Below are positions 42,498 to 51,596 of a DNA stretch of 64,000 nucleotides, piece by piece. A program made the translations under genes and the position numbers. The stretch is taken from the NCBI RefSeq assembly GCF_004522215.1, contig NZ_SDLR01000002.1:806001-870000 (forward strand). Direction: 5' to 3'. The first letter of the stretch is position 1; every line of letters starts with the position of its first letter. The notes below the pieces were generated by a model. The model was not told the origin of the DNA. It saw only the letters and a program-made list of their open reading frames with translations, and searched no databases. Origin of the DNA: Ammoniphilus sp. YIM 78166. GTDB taxonomy: Bacteria; Bacillota; Bacilli; Aneurinibacillales; RAOX-1.

Positions 42498-42650
42498 TTA
42501 CTTTAGGGCGATAGCTTCTTGTTGAGGAGCTTTCGTTGTTTTGTGAAGTTGTGAAAGGGAGATTTTTTTCCTTTTCGCGCGAAGGAAAGTTTCTTGTTTG
42601 AAATTGTTGTTGCAGATGTCGATGATATCAGACCAGTTCGCTAGGCTCAT
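42498..42650 (-). CDS. 50-aa basic peptide
   Basis: ATG 42650 with AAAAGGAGG 8 bases upstream; starts MSLANWSDIIDICNNNFKQE and continues RAKRKKISLSQLHKT. Soluble, basic; the tail may be a short helix-turn-helix. 76 bases ahead of the 43-aa gene, same strand, shared terminator. Confidence 0.7.
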   Translation of the reverse strand: MSLANWSDIIDICNNNFKQETFLRAKRKKISLSQLHKTTKAPQQEAIALK

Positions 42651-42970
42651 CGTACATGCCTCCTTTTAGTTTTATTGTGTTAGATCATAACGAATGAAGA
42701 AATTATGATTTCTGTCATTAGTAGAAATATATTATCCTCCAAGTATTATGTTGCCTGAATTTGATAAATTTTTTTTGAAATTGATCCCTACCGACAAATT
42801 ACATATAGATGCCCTCCAGAGATAACCGCTTTTTCAACGTTTGTGACATTGAAAATCTAAAATTACTTAGAAAGCAAATGGTTTATTCGTAAGGAATACG
42901 CCCAATCATTCGCACAAACCAGATCAATTCGCTATAATGGAGGTGCATGAGTTGAACGAGGTGATAACGA
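42651..42970. other. Intergenic region before the glmS paralogue
   Basis: 320 bases without a gene. Holds an inverted repeat ATCATAA / TTATGAT (42684-42709) upstream of the 50-aa gene and a -10-like TATAAT at 42933-42938. The conserved glmS ribozyme sequence is not present. Confidence 0.6.
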
Positions 42971-44806
42971 TTGAGTGGAATTGTAGGATACATAGGTAAA
43001 CGGAATGCTCAGCCCATCCTGTTGGACTGTTTAGATCAATTAGATTATCGCGGGTATGACTCCGCTGGCATAGCCATTTCAACTGGTACCAGTATAGAAA
43101 AAAGAAGAGCGGTAGGAAGGGTAAAGGATCTTAGAACCCACATTCTCCGAGAACCGATTCCTGCGGGAACCATAGGTATTGGACATACCCGCTGGGCGAC
43201 GCATGGTACCCCATCTGAGCAGAATTCCCATCCTTTGTCGGGGTGTGATCATCGTTACTTAGTTGTCCATAATGGAATTATTGAGAACTACACCGCTTTG
43301 AAGAGGGGATTAAAGAAGAGCGGACATACCTTTCGGACGGATACGGATACGGAAGTCATTCCCCATCTGTTAGAGGAGCATGACACGGGAGATTTTGAAT
43401 CCACCGTACGAGCCGTGCTGCCTTTGCTTAAGGGCTCATTTGCCCTTGCGATCATGTCGCAGCAGCATCCACAAACCATTGTGGCGATCTCCCAAGACAA
43501 CCCCCTGGTTATTGGATTTGGAAAAGGTGAAACCTTTTTAGCTTCGGATATTCCAGCATTACTTCCTTATACAAGAGAGATCTACCCGATTAAAAATGGA
43601 GAAATCGCCATCCTCACTCCGGGCAAGGTGCAATTGACTTCCGTTGATGGGGAAGCAATCGAACCTAAACGAATGCGCGTGGAATGGGATAAGCAAGATG
43701 TCCAATTCCAAGACTATGAGCATTACATGCTAAAGGAGATTTTTGAGCAGACCAAGGCAGCGGAAGAAACGCTTGCAGGGCGCTTGACTTCATCAGGCAT
43801 TCATCTGCCGGAATTAGAAGCAGCCTGGAGTAAAGAACGCGTCCAACAATTAAAAAAGATCGACATTGTGGCGAGCGGAACCTCTTACCATGCTGGGATG
43901 ATTGGCCGAAAAGTGCTGGAGCAGCTCCTGCAGCTCCCTGTTCACGTTTCCTATTCGTCAGAGTTCAGGGACGATCATCCACCTCTGGATGAAGACAGTC
44001 TAATTGTGGTTTTGAGTCAATCTGGTGAAACAGCGGATACTTTATCTGCGCTAAGAGAAGGCAAGCGTTTGAAGTGTCCCACCATTGCGATTACCAATAC
44101 CGTGGGCAGCACGATCTCGCGTAAAGCGGATTCGACCATCTATACGAAAGCGGGCCCGGAGCTTGCTGTGGCTTCTACCAAGGCCTATACCTCCCAGCTG
44201 ACGGCGATCATGCTTCTCGCGCTATGGCTCAAAGAACAAAGGGAAGGCCTTGAAGAAGAAATTACCCTTTCCCTGCTTCAATCACTGGCCCGCTTACCAG
44301 GAGATATTGATTCGACCTTAATTATGACAAAGGATGCCATTGATCAATTTGCACAAGTCACCTTTGACCAGGAGCATTTGTTTTTAATTGGGCGAGGCTT
44401 AGATTATGTTCTGGCCTTAGAAGGGGCTCTGAAGCTGCAGGAAGTAGCTTACATTCATGCGGATGCCTATGCAGCAGGAGAGATGAAGCACGGAACCATG
44501 GCTTTAATCACACCCGGTGTTCCCGTAATTGCTTTAGCAACCCAACATCATGTGCTTGATAAAGTCATCAGCAATATTCGCGAGGTGAAAGCTCGAGATG
44601 CCTTTGTGATTGGCATCACCACCACCGGAGATGAGCTTCTGGTTGAAGAGGTGGATCAGGTGCTTTATATCCCTGAAACCCATCCCTATTTGATGCCGAT
44701 CTTGGCCGTGATTCCGCTTCAGTTGCTGGCTTATTATTCAGGAATCGTCCGTGATCATGATGTGGATCGTCCGAGAAATTTGGCGAAGTCTTTGACTGTA
44801 GAGTAA
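42971..44806 (+). CDS. glmS: GlmS-type glutamine-fructose-6-P aminotransferase with Cys1 replaced by Ser
   Basis: 611 residues, TTG start with GAGGTGA 6 bases upstream. Glutaminase domain: HTRWATHG, VVHNGIIENY, TDTDTEVIPHL are kept, but the residue after Met, normally the catalytic Cys, is Ser (AGT, 42974-42976). Two SIS isomerase domains: SGTSYHAGM, LSQSGETADTL, AGPELAVASTKAYTSQL, and C-terminus DVDRPRNLAKSLTVE. Should make glucosamine-6-P from fructose-6-P, but the amide-N donor step is doubtful; ammonia use or a Ser nucleophile are possible. No glmS ribozyme precedes it, so it is probably a paralogue. Confidence 0.93.
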   Translation: MSGIVGYIGKRNAQPILLDCLDQLDYRGYDSAGIAISTGTSIEKRRAVGRVKDLRTHILREPIPAGTIGIGHTRWATHGTPSEQNSHPLSGCDHRYLVVHNGIIENYTALKRGLKKSGHTFRTDTDTEVIPHLLEEHDTGDFESTVRAVLPLLKGSFALAIMSQQHPQTIVAISQDNPLVIGFGKGETFLASDIPALLPYTREIYPIKNGEIAILTPGKVQLTSVDGEAIEPKRMRVEWDKQDVQFQDYEHYMLKEIFEQTKAAEETLAGRLTSSGIHLPELEAAWSKERVQQLKKIDIVASGTSYHAGMIGRKVLEQLLQLPVHVSYSSEFRDDHPPLDEDSLIVVLSQSGETADTLSALREGKRLKCPTIAITNTVGSTISRKADSTIYTKAGPELAVASTKAYTSQLTAIMLLALWLKEQREGLEEEITLSLLQSLARLPGDIDSTLIMTKDAIDQFAQVTFDQEHLFLIGRGLDYVLALEGALKLQEVAYIHADAYAAGEMKHGTMALITPGVPVIALATQHHVLDKVISNIREVKARDAFVIGITTTGDELLVEEVDQVLYIPETHPYLMPILAVIPLQLLAYYSGIVRDHDVDRPRNLAKSLTVE

Positions 44807-44834
44807 GGATAACCATCCTTGCTCTTTTTTTTGT
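44801..44834 (+). terminator. Terminator of glmS paralogue
   Basis: AAGGAT / ATCCTT extended by GAG / CTC, followed by T8. Confidence 0.8.
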
Positions 44835-44975
44835 CATTTTTATGCTTCCTTAATAAATGAGATTTTTATTTTTAAATATAGTCAAGCTATCAGTGTGCAA
44901 TGTGGGACTCACCTTGTCCAACAAAGACATAAATTGCAGTCTTTTAATTTTTTGTAAACGATATTAAAATACAAA

Positions 44976-44986
44976 TGTGATATACT
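44976..44986 (+). promoter_or_regulatory. CcpN-like operator over the SR1 -10 region
   Basis: TGTGATATACT matches the CcpN consensus TRTGHYATAYW at all positions and includes a -10 (TATACT, 44981-44986). A weaker copy (TGTGACACATC) is at 44997-45007. Confidence 0.65.
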
Positions 44987-45029
44987 TATTGGTAATTGTG
45001 ACACATCAATCGATAAGGAGATGAACAAA

Positions 45030-45137
45030 ATGACAATTTTAGTTTGCCAAGAGTGTGAACACACAATCGATTTCATGAAAGATGAAAAGATAAGTGTACT
45101 TTACGGAAAGTGTACCTGCTGCCAAAATGAAAAATAA
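45030..45137 (+). CDS. SR1P GapA-binding peptide
   Basis: 35 residues, ATG 45030 with AAGGAGATGA upstream. Starts MTILVCQECEHTIDFMKDEK and ends with SVLYGKCTCC: the Cys-pair pattern VCQ(D/E)C, (E/K)DEK, LYG(T/K)C of SR1P, which binds glyceraldehyde-3-P dehydrogenase GapA and promotes its RNase J1 link in Bacillus. Confidence 0.85.
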   Translation: MTILVCQECEHTIDFMKDEKISVLYGKCTCCQNEK

Positions 45138-45150
45138 AATTACAAAATAA

Positions 45151-45193
45151 AAAATGACTAGCGAATGCTTTGACGAGCGCTAGTCATTTTCAT
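45151..45193. terminator. Terminator of SR1
   Basis: AAAATGACTAGCG / CGCTAGTCATTTT stem. Confidence 0.9.
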
Positions 45194-45265
45194 ATATTCC
45201 CTCAAAATAAGATTATTGTGTTGATACTATGAACTACATAAACAAGTGTATAAAGGTGGTTAATT

Positions 45266-45466
45266 ATGGTTTTAACAAAACAGATTCTTAATTCTTTAGA
45301 TCAGAAGGGAATTGTCGATAAACATACACTCTATCTTGAAATTGATGATCCTCAAATCCCTGATCAATTAGCTTTTTTGTGTGAGCGTAAATATATTAAA
45401 CAGATTTCGGTGAATGCTTTTGCAATTACTGAAAAAGGAAAAATGACACTATTTAAGCTATTGTAA
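45266..45466 (+). CDS. Hypothetical protein, 66 aa, winged-helix-like
   Basis: AAAGGTGG before ATG. LTKQILNSLDQKGIVDKHTL.. and ERKYIKQISVNAFAITEKGK resemble a minimal winged helix (the wing ITEKGK is typical). Not recognised further. It is 129 bases after SR1P. Confidence 0.65.
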   Translation: MVLTKQILNSLDQKGIVDKHTLYLEIDDPQIPDQLAFLCERKYIKQISVNAFAITEKGKMTLFKLL

Positions 45467-45852
45467 GCAGAGTGCTCATAACCTTACGTCAGAATCAGTA
45501 TGGCTGTGTTCGGTCTTATTATTTGTTACACAAAAGGGTGGCGACATAATTGAAACTTCAGAGTCCTAGGGATTGCCAGTAGGCACTTCCTAGGGCTTTA
45601 CTATTCTAGTTGACTTTCGTTCCTTAAGGCATTTATCTGACCAAGAAACTTCCACGTTCACATGCAGCTTAATAACTTTATATAAAAACAAATTCAATCG
45701 ATCATCAGTTTGAAATATTGCTAAAATACTAGATGTCATTCACAAAATCGACATAAGTATGTATAATCAATAAAGTATTTTAACGTGGAACCGCTTAAGC
45801 AAGCATTCATGAGCATTCAATATATCATCAAGAGGGAAAGGCGGTTAGAATA
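45467..45852. other. Intergenic region before the symporter gene
   Basis: Contains a hairpin (AGTCCTAGG / CCTAGGGCT, about 45564-45597) and a promoter TTCACA (45739-45744), 17-base spacer, TATAAT (45762-45767). No gene seen. Confidence 0.65.
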
Positions 45853-47279
45853 ATGAGATTTTTAGAGATGTTTGTTGCAAAAAGTAATGATTTATTGTGG
45901 TCTTATGTAATTATTGCCTCTCTTATTTGTGTCGGGCTGTTCTTTACTTTCCGAACGAAGTGGGTTCAGTTTAGAATGTTTGGGGAGATGATACGTTTAC
46001 TCGGGGAAGGGGCAAGCCAATCCTCCAAAGGAGGAAAGGAAGTATCCTCATTCGGGGCTTTCTGTATCAGTACCGCTTCGCGAGTAGGTACAGGGAATCT
46101 GGCTGGGGTTGCCATTGCGATTACGGCTGGAGGACCCGGAGCTGTTTTCTGGATGTGGCTGATTGCGTTAATTGGTTCGGCATCTGCCTTCATCGAATCT
46201 ACCTTGGCTCAGATTTATAAGGTCAAGGATAAAGAGAATTTCCGAGGCGGACCGGCTTATTATATGGAAAAAGGCTTGAATAAACGCTGGATGGGTATAG
46301 TGTTTGCTATTCTTATTACCTTATGTTTCGGTCTTGTATTCAATTCGGTACAAGCCAACACCATCTCGGTGGCTATGGAATCGGCTTATGGCATTAATCG
46401 CATGATTATGGGTGTGATTCTGGCTGCATGTACAGCCTTTATTATCTTTGGTGGTCTAAAGAGAATTGTGCAAGCCTCTCAATTTATCGTTCCTATCATG
46501 GCGGGGGGATATGTGATTCTAGCCCTTTATGTGATGATCACGAACATTTCAGAGCTGCCTGCTGTTCTCACCATGATAGTAAGAAGCGCATTTGGCCTTG
46601 AACAAATTGCTGGTGGGGGAATGGGCGCTGCGGTCATGATGGGATTAAACGTGGACTGTTCTCGAATGAAGCCGGAATGGGGAGTGCTCCGAATGCAGCG
46701 GCTACCGCTCATGTCACGCATCCGGTAAAACAGGGTCTTATCCAATCTCTTGGGGTTTTTGTAGATACTCTATTAGTGTGCAGTGCAACGGCTTTTATCG
46801 TCTTGCTATCCGATGCTTACGGAAAAGAGTTAACAGGTATTGAACTCGTTCAAGCCGCTCTCGCTCCTCATATTGGATCTTGGGCAGCTGGATTCATAGC
46901 TTTGGCAATTCTCCTATTTGCCTTCAGCTCGGTTGTTGGAAACTATTATTATGGAGAAACGAATATAGAGTTTATTAAAAAGAGTAAAACTTGGCTGCTA
47001 ATCTACCGCTTTGCTGTTGTGGGGATGGTCTTGTTCGGCTCAGTAGCAAAAGTAGGAATCGTTTGGGATCTAGCTGATCTATTCATGGCCCTAATGGCGA
47101 TTACAAACTTGATTGCCATTCTTATGTTAGGACGTATTGCGCTAGCCGCTTTAAAAGATTATCAACAGCAAAAGCGGCAGGGAATCGATCCGATCTTCCA
47201 TGTCTCGAACATTGATGGACTCCAGAATGTAGAGTGTTGGGGAGAACCCACTAAAGGGAATCAACGAAAAGCGGTTTAG
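45853..47279 (+). pseudogene. Alanine/glycine:cation symporter (AgcS) gene with a -1 frameshift
   Basis: Reads as one AGCS symporter (about 475 residues) split in two frames. First part 45853 to about 46643: SRVGTGNLAGVAIAITAGGPG, FWMWLIALIGSASAFIESTL, FRGGPAYYMEKG. Second part from 46644: GLFSNEAGMGSAPNAAATA through the last helices to 47279. At GATGGGATTAAACG (46639-46652) one base, probably a G in the run, is missing. Either a recent pseudogene or a read error. Imports Ala/Gly or Gln with Na+. Confidence 0.85.
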
Positions 47280-47810
47280 ATGAGTCGTATCCTACAGTGG
47301 TAGCAACTCTCTTGTCTTGAACTACGAATCAAAATTCATCAAGTCCGTGACATCCGGCATTCAAGGTATAAAGGATTATCTAAATAGATTTGAATTTATC
47401 TGGAATGAATTTAGATAATATGTATAGGCAAAACCACCCAAGTAATTTGGGTGGTTTTTTGTTTAATAAGCCATTTGGTTATGATAAAGCGGTGCTCCCA
47501 GTGCTTTCCAGAGATAGTGTGTTTTGGAGTACGTGTGTTATTCTTTGGTTAAGTTTGTTTATTCCAGCATGGTTTTTGCTGAAACAGCCGGTCTACCTAG
47601 TAGCATGTTTACCATGGGTTTACATTGAGGCTGATAGTGCTGAATGGTTGTGATTAATCTTGGTAAGTGAATAACCTAACATTGATTTAGACGAGAATAA
47701 ACAAATAATGAAAAACGACCGTGTTTCTTCACACTTCCTACATAATTACGGGCTATAATCCATAATAGGTCACGTAATGATTAGAAATAAAGCTTACAGG
47801 AGTTGAGGGT
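47280..47810. other. Intergenic region with terminator
   Basis: Strong terminator AAACCACCCA / TGGGTGGTTTTTT at 47431-47460. The rest is AT-rich; a reading frame crossing the terminator (47390-47653) shows two hydrophobic stretches but no ribosome site, perhaps a decayed gene. Confidence 0.6.
47431..47460 (+). terminator. Terminator of the symporter gene
   Basis: AAACCACCC / GGGTGGTTT with T6. Confidence 0.9.
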
Positions 47811-49094
47811 ATGAAAAAAAATCTCATGAAAGCTGGAATAATAGGTATCGCATCTTTGGTCATTATTGCAGGCTGTACATCGAAAGAGCCGGATACAGCA
47901 GCTCCGACGACACCAACAGAAACACCTAATACAGTAAGTGAGCCTGCTTCCAATCAAACACCTTGGGTAGCAACCAAGAATACGACCCGCATCAATACAA
48001 ATGACCCAACTGAAGCAGCGGTATTGGTATCCCAAACACTTTGGACGTCGACTAATGAACAGAACCGCCCTGGAGCTGTAATTCTAGTAAATCCTGACGA
48101 TTGGCCAATCGCTGCGGTCAGCGCAAATTTAGTTCATTTTCCTAACAATGGACCTTTATTATTCACCGGTAAAAATGAAATCCCAGAAATCACATTGAAT
48201 GAAATAAAAAGACTAAATCCAACAGGAGCGCAAGAAAATCAAGGGATTCAAGTGATTTTAGTGGGGGAATTTGATAATCAGGTACAAGAGCAATTGGAAA
48301 CATTAGGGTTTAAGACGGACCATCTCCAAGCAAGTAGTCCAGCGGATTATGGCAAGGTCATTGACACGTACTATGCAAAGGCGGCAAATGAGATTCCGCA
48401 ATCCGTTGTAATTGGTTCAATGGATAGTCCTGAATTTACACTACCTGCTGTAAAATGGATTTCTCACATGTCAGAACCTCTACTTCTAGTAAGTAAAGAT
48501 GAAGTTCCACAAGAAACTGTGGATGCACTCCAAACCCGTAACGGTAAAGCCAATATATATCTTCTGGGACCGGACACCGTGGTATCTTCAGCCGTTGAAG
48601 AGCAATTAAAGCAATACGGTAAGGTAACAAGAATTTCTGGTAACGATGCTTATGAGAACGCGATAGCTTTCGCCCAGTTTAAAGATAGTGAAACCCAATT
48701 CGGTTGGGGGATAACGAAACCAGGGCATAACCTTTCCTTTATTCCAAGTGGTTCTGCAGGTTTAGCACTGGCGGCAGCTCCATTCTCGCACCTAGGTAAA
48801 CACGCTCCGATGTTATGGACGGATAACGATAAGATGCCAGCGTCAGTTATGGATTACGTGATGTCTATCCAACCTAAATTTGAGTTAACTCCTTCTGATG
48901 GACCTTTTAATCATGCTTGGCTAACAGGGGCTATAGAGAGCTTTACGTTTGATGCTCAGGCAGAGATTGATGATATGCTTGAAATTGTTTCGGCAACCGG
49001 AGAAGGGCATGGAGGGCATGGAGCTGGTGGTGGAAACCAAGCAGAAGGCACGGATAAGAAGGGACAACCAGCAGACCATAATAAACATCATTAA
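47811..49094 (+). CDS. Lipoprotein with cell-wall-binding-repeat-2-like folds and His-rich tail
   Basis: 427 residues. Lipobox IIAGC at about residue 23, then a Thr/Pro linker. Repeats of the type VILVNPDDWPIAAVSANLVH, GPLLFTGKNEIP, IQVILVGEFDNQ and ANIYLLGPDTVVS resemble CWB2 domains. The last 30 residues are Gly/His-rich (GHGGHG, DHNKHH), suggesting metal binding. First gene of the metal island. Confidence 0.8.
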   Translation: MKKNLMKAGIIGIASLVIIAGCTSKEPDTAAPTTPTETPNTVSEPASNQTPWVATKNTTRINTNDPTEAAVLVSQTLWTSTNEQNRPGAVILVNPDDWPIAAVSANLVHFPNNGPLLFTGKNEIPEITLNEIKRLNPTGAQENQGIQVILVGEFDNQVQEQLETLGFKTDHLQASSPADYGKVIDTYYAKAANEIPQSVVIGSMDSPEFTLPAVKWISHMSEPLLLVSKDEVPQETVDALQTRNGKANIYLLGPDTVVSSAVEEQLKQYGKVTRISGNDAYENAIAFAQFKDSETQFGWGITKPGHNLSFIPSGSAGLALAAAPFSHLGKHAPMLWTDNDKMPASVMDYVMSIQPKFELTPSDGPFNHAWLTGAIESFTFDAQAEIDDMLEIVSATGEGHGGHGAGGGNQAEGTDKKGQPADHNKHH

Positions 49095-49270
49095 TCAGCC
49101 TAAGGGACCAATTCTGGTCTGGACTAGTTAATTTCGCAGAGCGTTAATTCATAATTGAGTTACGCTCTTTTTTTGTATGTTCCTGAATTTCTAAACTTTT
49201 CTTTTTTAAGATGTATTTTTCTCTGGTTGGAAATATTAAGAAGAAAATACTAGTCGCTGGAGTTTTGAAA

Positions 49271-49657
49271 ATGGATTTTCATTATACCGTAATTACTAAT
49301 AAATCTATTGATGACGCGATTAATTCACTTGAGCAAAATCTGAAGGAGCATAAATTCGGTATCCTATGGCAACTTGACCTCCCAGCTAAGCTTGAAGAAA
49401 AAGGTGTTGATACCTATACGAATCCATATCGAATTCTTGAAGTAGTAATCCACACGAAGCAGCAAGAGTTAAAGCGCAATGAATTAGTGGGTTATTTCTT
49501 GCCCTGTAAAATTGTTGTTTACGAAAGCGATGGTAAAAGAAAAATAGGGTTGCCTAAACCAACTTCAATGATAAACCTGTTGGATGATGAAGAATTAAAA
49601 GAGATTGCCGAAGGTATTGAACAAAACCTAGTTGGAGTGCTGGAAAAAAGTAAGTAA
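49271..49657 (+). CDS. DUF302 domain protein
   Basis: 128 residues from ATG 49271 (GGAG 8 bases upstream), the standard DUF302 N-terminus FHYTVITNKSIDDAINSLEQ. FGILWQLDLPAKLEEKGV and LPCKIVVYES fit the family, an alpha/beta dimer of unknown function often near metal or sulfur genes. Confidence 0.85.
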   Translation: MDFHYTVITNKSIDDAINSLEQNLKEHKFGILWQLDLPAKLEEKGVDTYTNPYRILEVVIHTKQQELKRNELVGYFLPCKIVVYESDGKRKIGLPKPTSMINLLDDEELKEIAEGIEQNLVGVLEKSK

Positions 49658-49673
49658 ATCGGATCCTAAACAA

Positions 49674-49720
49674 AAGAGCTTCATCCAACGATATGTGTTG
49701 GTTAGAAGCTCCTTTCTGTT
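49674..49720. terminator. Bidirectional terminator
   Basis: AGAGCTTC..CCAAC / GTTGG..GAAGCTC between convergent genes. Confidence 0.8.
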
Positions 49721-49745
49721 TTAAAAACTGTAAGACGCATTCTGT

Positions 49746-50843
49746 CTAATTTAAAGTAATACCATTCGGTTCGTTACCAACATTGAAAGTAGTAATTACC
49801 TTGTTTTCTTTATTATCTATTACACTGACTGTATTATCGAACATATTGGTCACATATACAAACCGATTGTCCGCGCTTGTTACGACCCCGTGAGCGCCAT
49901 TCCCTACTTCAATAGTCGCTATGACTTGTTTGGTTTGTAAATCTATTTTAGTAATCGTGTTAGACGGCTTATCATGGGTACCTTGATTGGCAACGAAGGC
50001 AAATTTATCGTCTGATTGGATATATACCTGTGCTGGACCGTCTCCAACTTTGATTTCTTCAACAGAATCATTGGTTAAATCCACAATAGCTAGAGAGTTT
50101 TTGCTATTTAATGTAGTAAGAAGGGTTCTCCCGTCTGATGTTACAGCCGTTGTGACCGGTGTATCTCCCACTTTAATCCGCTTTGTTTCCTTTAAGATAT
50201 CTAAGTCAATGACACTCACGGTATCTTCAAGCATATTCGCAATATAAGCAAACTTGCTATCTGCGGAGATTCTAAAGCCATGTGGACCGTTTCCGGTGGG
50301 GATGTTTTCAGCGATTTGATAAGTACCTAACTCAATCACCGAAACATTGTTATCTTCACTATTGGTTACAAGGGCATACTTGTTATTGGCCGTAAAAACA
50401 ATGTGGGCTGGGTGTAAGCCTACTTCGACTTTTTTAATTAATTCATTTGTTTCAGCATTGTAAAATAGAGCAAACCCTTTGGATTCATCGTTGTGTCCAT
50501 GTCCGTCATCTTTATGCCCGTGTTCAGACTCTGGAATGAGAGTAGCTGCTAACGTTTTTCCATCTGGGGACAACTGAACATTATGGACGGAACCCTTTAC
50601 TTGAATAGTTTCAATAAGGTTGTTTGAATTCGCATCTATTTTAGAAATACCATTGTGATTAGCGGTGAAATAATAGGGGCTTAAGTTGCTCGGTTGTTCT
50701 GCAGGAACTTCTGAGGTGACAGGCTCTTCCACCTTTATTTGTTCGTTATTCTGCTCTGGATTTGAATTGGTTTCTGTATTACTACAAGCTCCTAACACGA
50801 AAATTGCAACTAAAGCTATGGACAGGATATTGAATTTTTTCAT
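49746..50843 (-). CDS. YncE/cytochrome-D1-like beta-propeller lipoprotein
   Basis: 365 residues from ATG 50843 (GGGAGG 7 bases upstream). Lipobox VLGAC, Asn/Glu linker, then seven YVTN-type propeller blades (YALVTNSEDNNVSVIELGTY; FAYIANMLEDTVSVIDLDIL; FVYVTNMFDNTVSVIDN). A His-rich insert GHGHND (about residue 112) hints at metal binding. Extracellular, membrane-anchored. Confidence 0.88.
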   Translation of the reverse strand: MKKFNILSIALVAIFVLGACSNTETNSNPEQNNEQIKVEEPVTSEVPAEQPSNLSPYYFTANHNGISKIDANSNNLIETIQVKGSVHNVQLSPDGKTLAATLIPESEHGHKDDGHGHNDESKGFALFYNAETNELIKKVEVGLHPAHIVFTANNKYALVTNSEDNNVSVIELGTYQIAENIPTGNGPHGFRISADSKFAYIANMLEDTVSVIDLDILKETKRIKVGDTPVTTAVTSDGRTLLTTLNSKNSLAIVDLTNDSVEEIKVGDGPAQVYIQSDDKFAFVANQGTHDKPSNTITKIDLQTKQVIATIEVGNGAHGVVTSADNRFVYVTNMFDNTVSVIDNKENKVITTFNVGNEPNGITLN

Positions 50844-51353
50844 ATTGTAACCTCCCATTTTCTTCTCCTTTTCATCTTAGATGGTAGTTGTGAAGAAACT
50901 TTGATGGGATTAGCTTTCTTTAGTTACAGTTTTGTGACGAAACACAAACCTCGTGGAATAACCCGCTATGGGTGGCGTAAACAACGCGAGCAAGGTAAGG
51001 GTCACACCCATAAGGTATAACATGGTGGTTCAACAAACTATAGCTAAGTACTCTAGGATAGCTTTTGTCCTAGCGTTTTCTTGTGCCAAAATTCATAAAA
51101 TAACTCAAGTGACATGAACTAGGGAATCGCTGAGATATAGTATCTACATACTTTTTTCACAAATATATCTTAAACTATTTATAGAACGTATAGACGACAT
51201 AATAAATTGCTAACAGCTTGGAAAATCTCGTTCTTATGTATTACTTGTGGCAGTGAAATATAAAGGGGGAATATTTTAGTAATAAAATATTGAGACGTGG
51301 AGCAGAATTTTCGAGGAGTTTTCCTATCCTATTGGAAAAGAGGAGATGGGAAC
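50844..51353. other. Divergent intergenic region
   Basis: About 510 bases between the propeller gene (minus) and the 67-aa membrane gene (plus). No gene with a ribosome site was found. A 37-codon minus frame at 50910-51023 lacks one. Confidence 0.55.
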
Positions 51354-51557
51354 ATGAAATATCTGGTTTGGTTTATGGCAGGGATACTAATTGTTGCGGG
51401 TTTATTATGCCTCTCCATAGCACCGACTGTAATGGCAGGATACCCGATATGGGTTATGATTCATTCATTTGTTACGGTTTGTTTTTGGACCGTAGTTCCA
51501 ATCGCAACTATCGGTCTACTTTATTTTTTATTGACGAGAAAAAAAGAGATAAGATAA
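51354..51557 (+). CDS. Small two-helix membrane protein, 67 aa
   Basis: ATG 51354 with AGAGGAGATGGG upstream. Two membrane helices (YLVWFMAGILIVAGLLCLSI; VMIHSFVTVCFWTVVPIATI). Not recognised; 39 bases before the F510_1955 gene. Confidence 0.7.
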   Translation: MKYLVWFMAGILIVAGLLCLSIAPTVMAGYPIWVMIHSFVTVCFWTVVPIATIGLLYFLLTRKKEIR

Positions 51558-51596
51558 TGCTATAAACTTATAAATCTGGAAAGGATAGCTCATCAT

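Larger units (their letters stand above)
44993..45193 (+). ncRNA. SR1-type dual-function RNA (coding SR1P)
   Basis: About 200-base transcript inferred from the -10 at 44981 and the terminator at 45151-45193, length close to Bacillus SR1 (about 205 nt), with the SR1P peptide inside. In Bacillus SR1 pairs with ahrC mRNA. The pairing region was not tested here. Confidence 0.7.

Noticed and set aside
42651..42970. glmS ribozyme
   Set aside because: None of the conserved core sequence is present before the TTG start.
46636..46655. Programmed frameshift in the symporter
   Set aside because: No slippery site or stimulatory element; a one-base loss in a G run is simpler.
47390..47653. 87-codon plus frame after the symporter gene
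   Set aside because: Runs through a strong terminator, has no ribosome site; at most a decayed membrane gene.
50910..51023. 37-codon minus frame with a hydrophobic stretch
   Set aside because: No ribosome site or promoter; composition alone is not enough.
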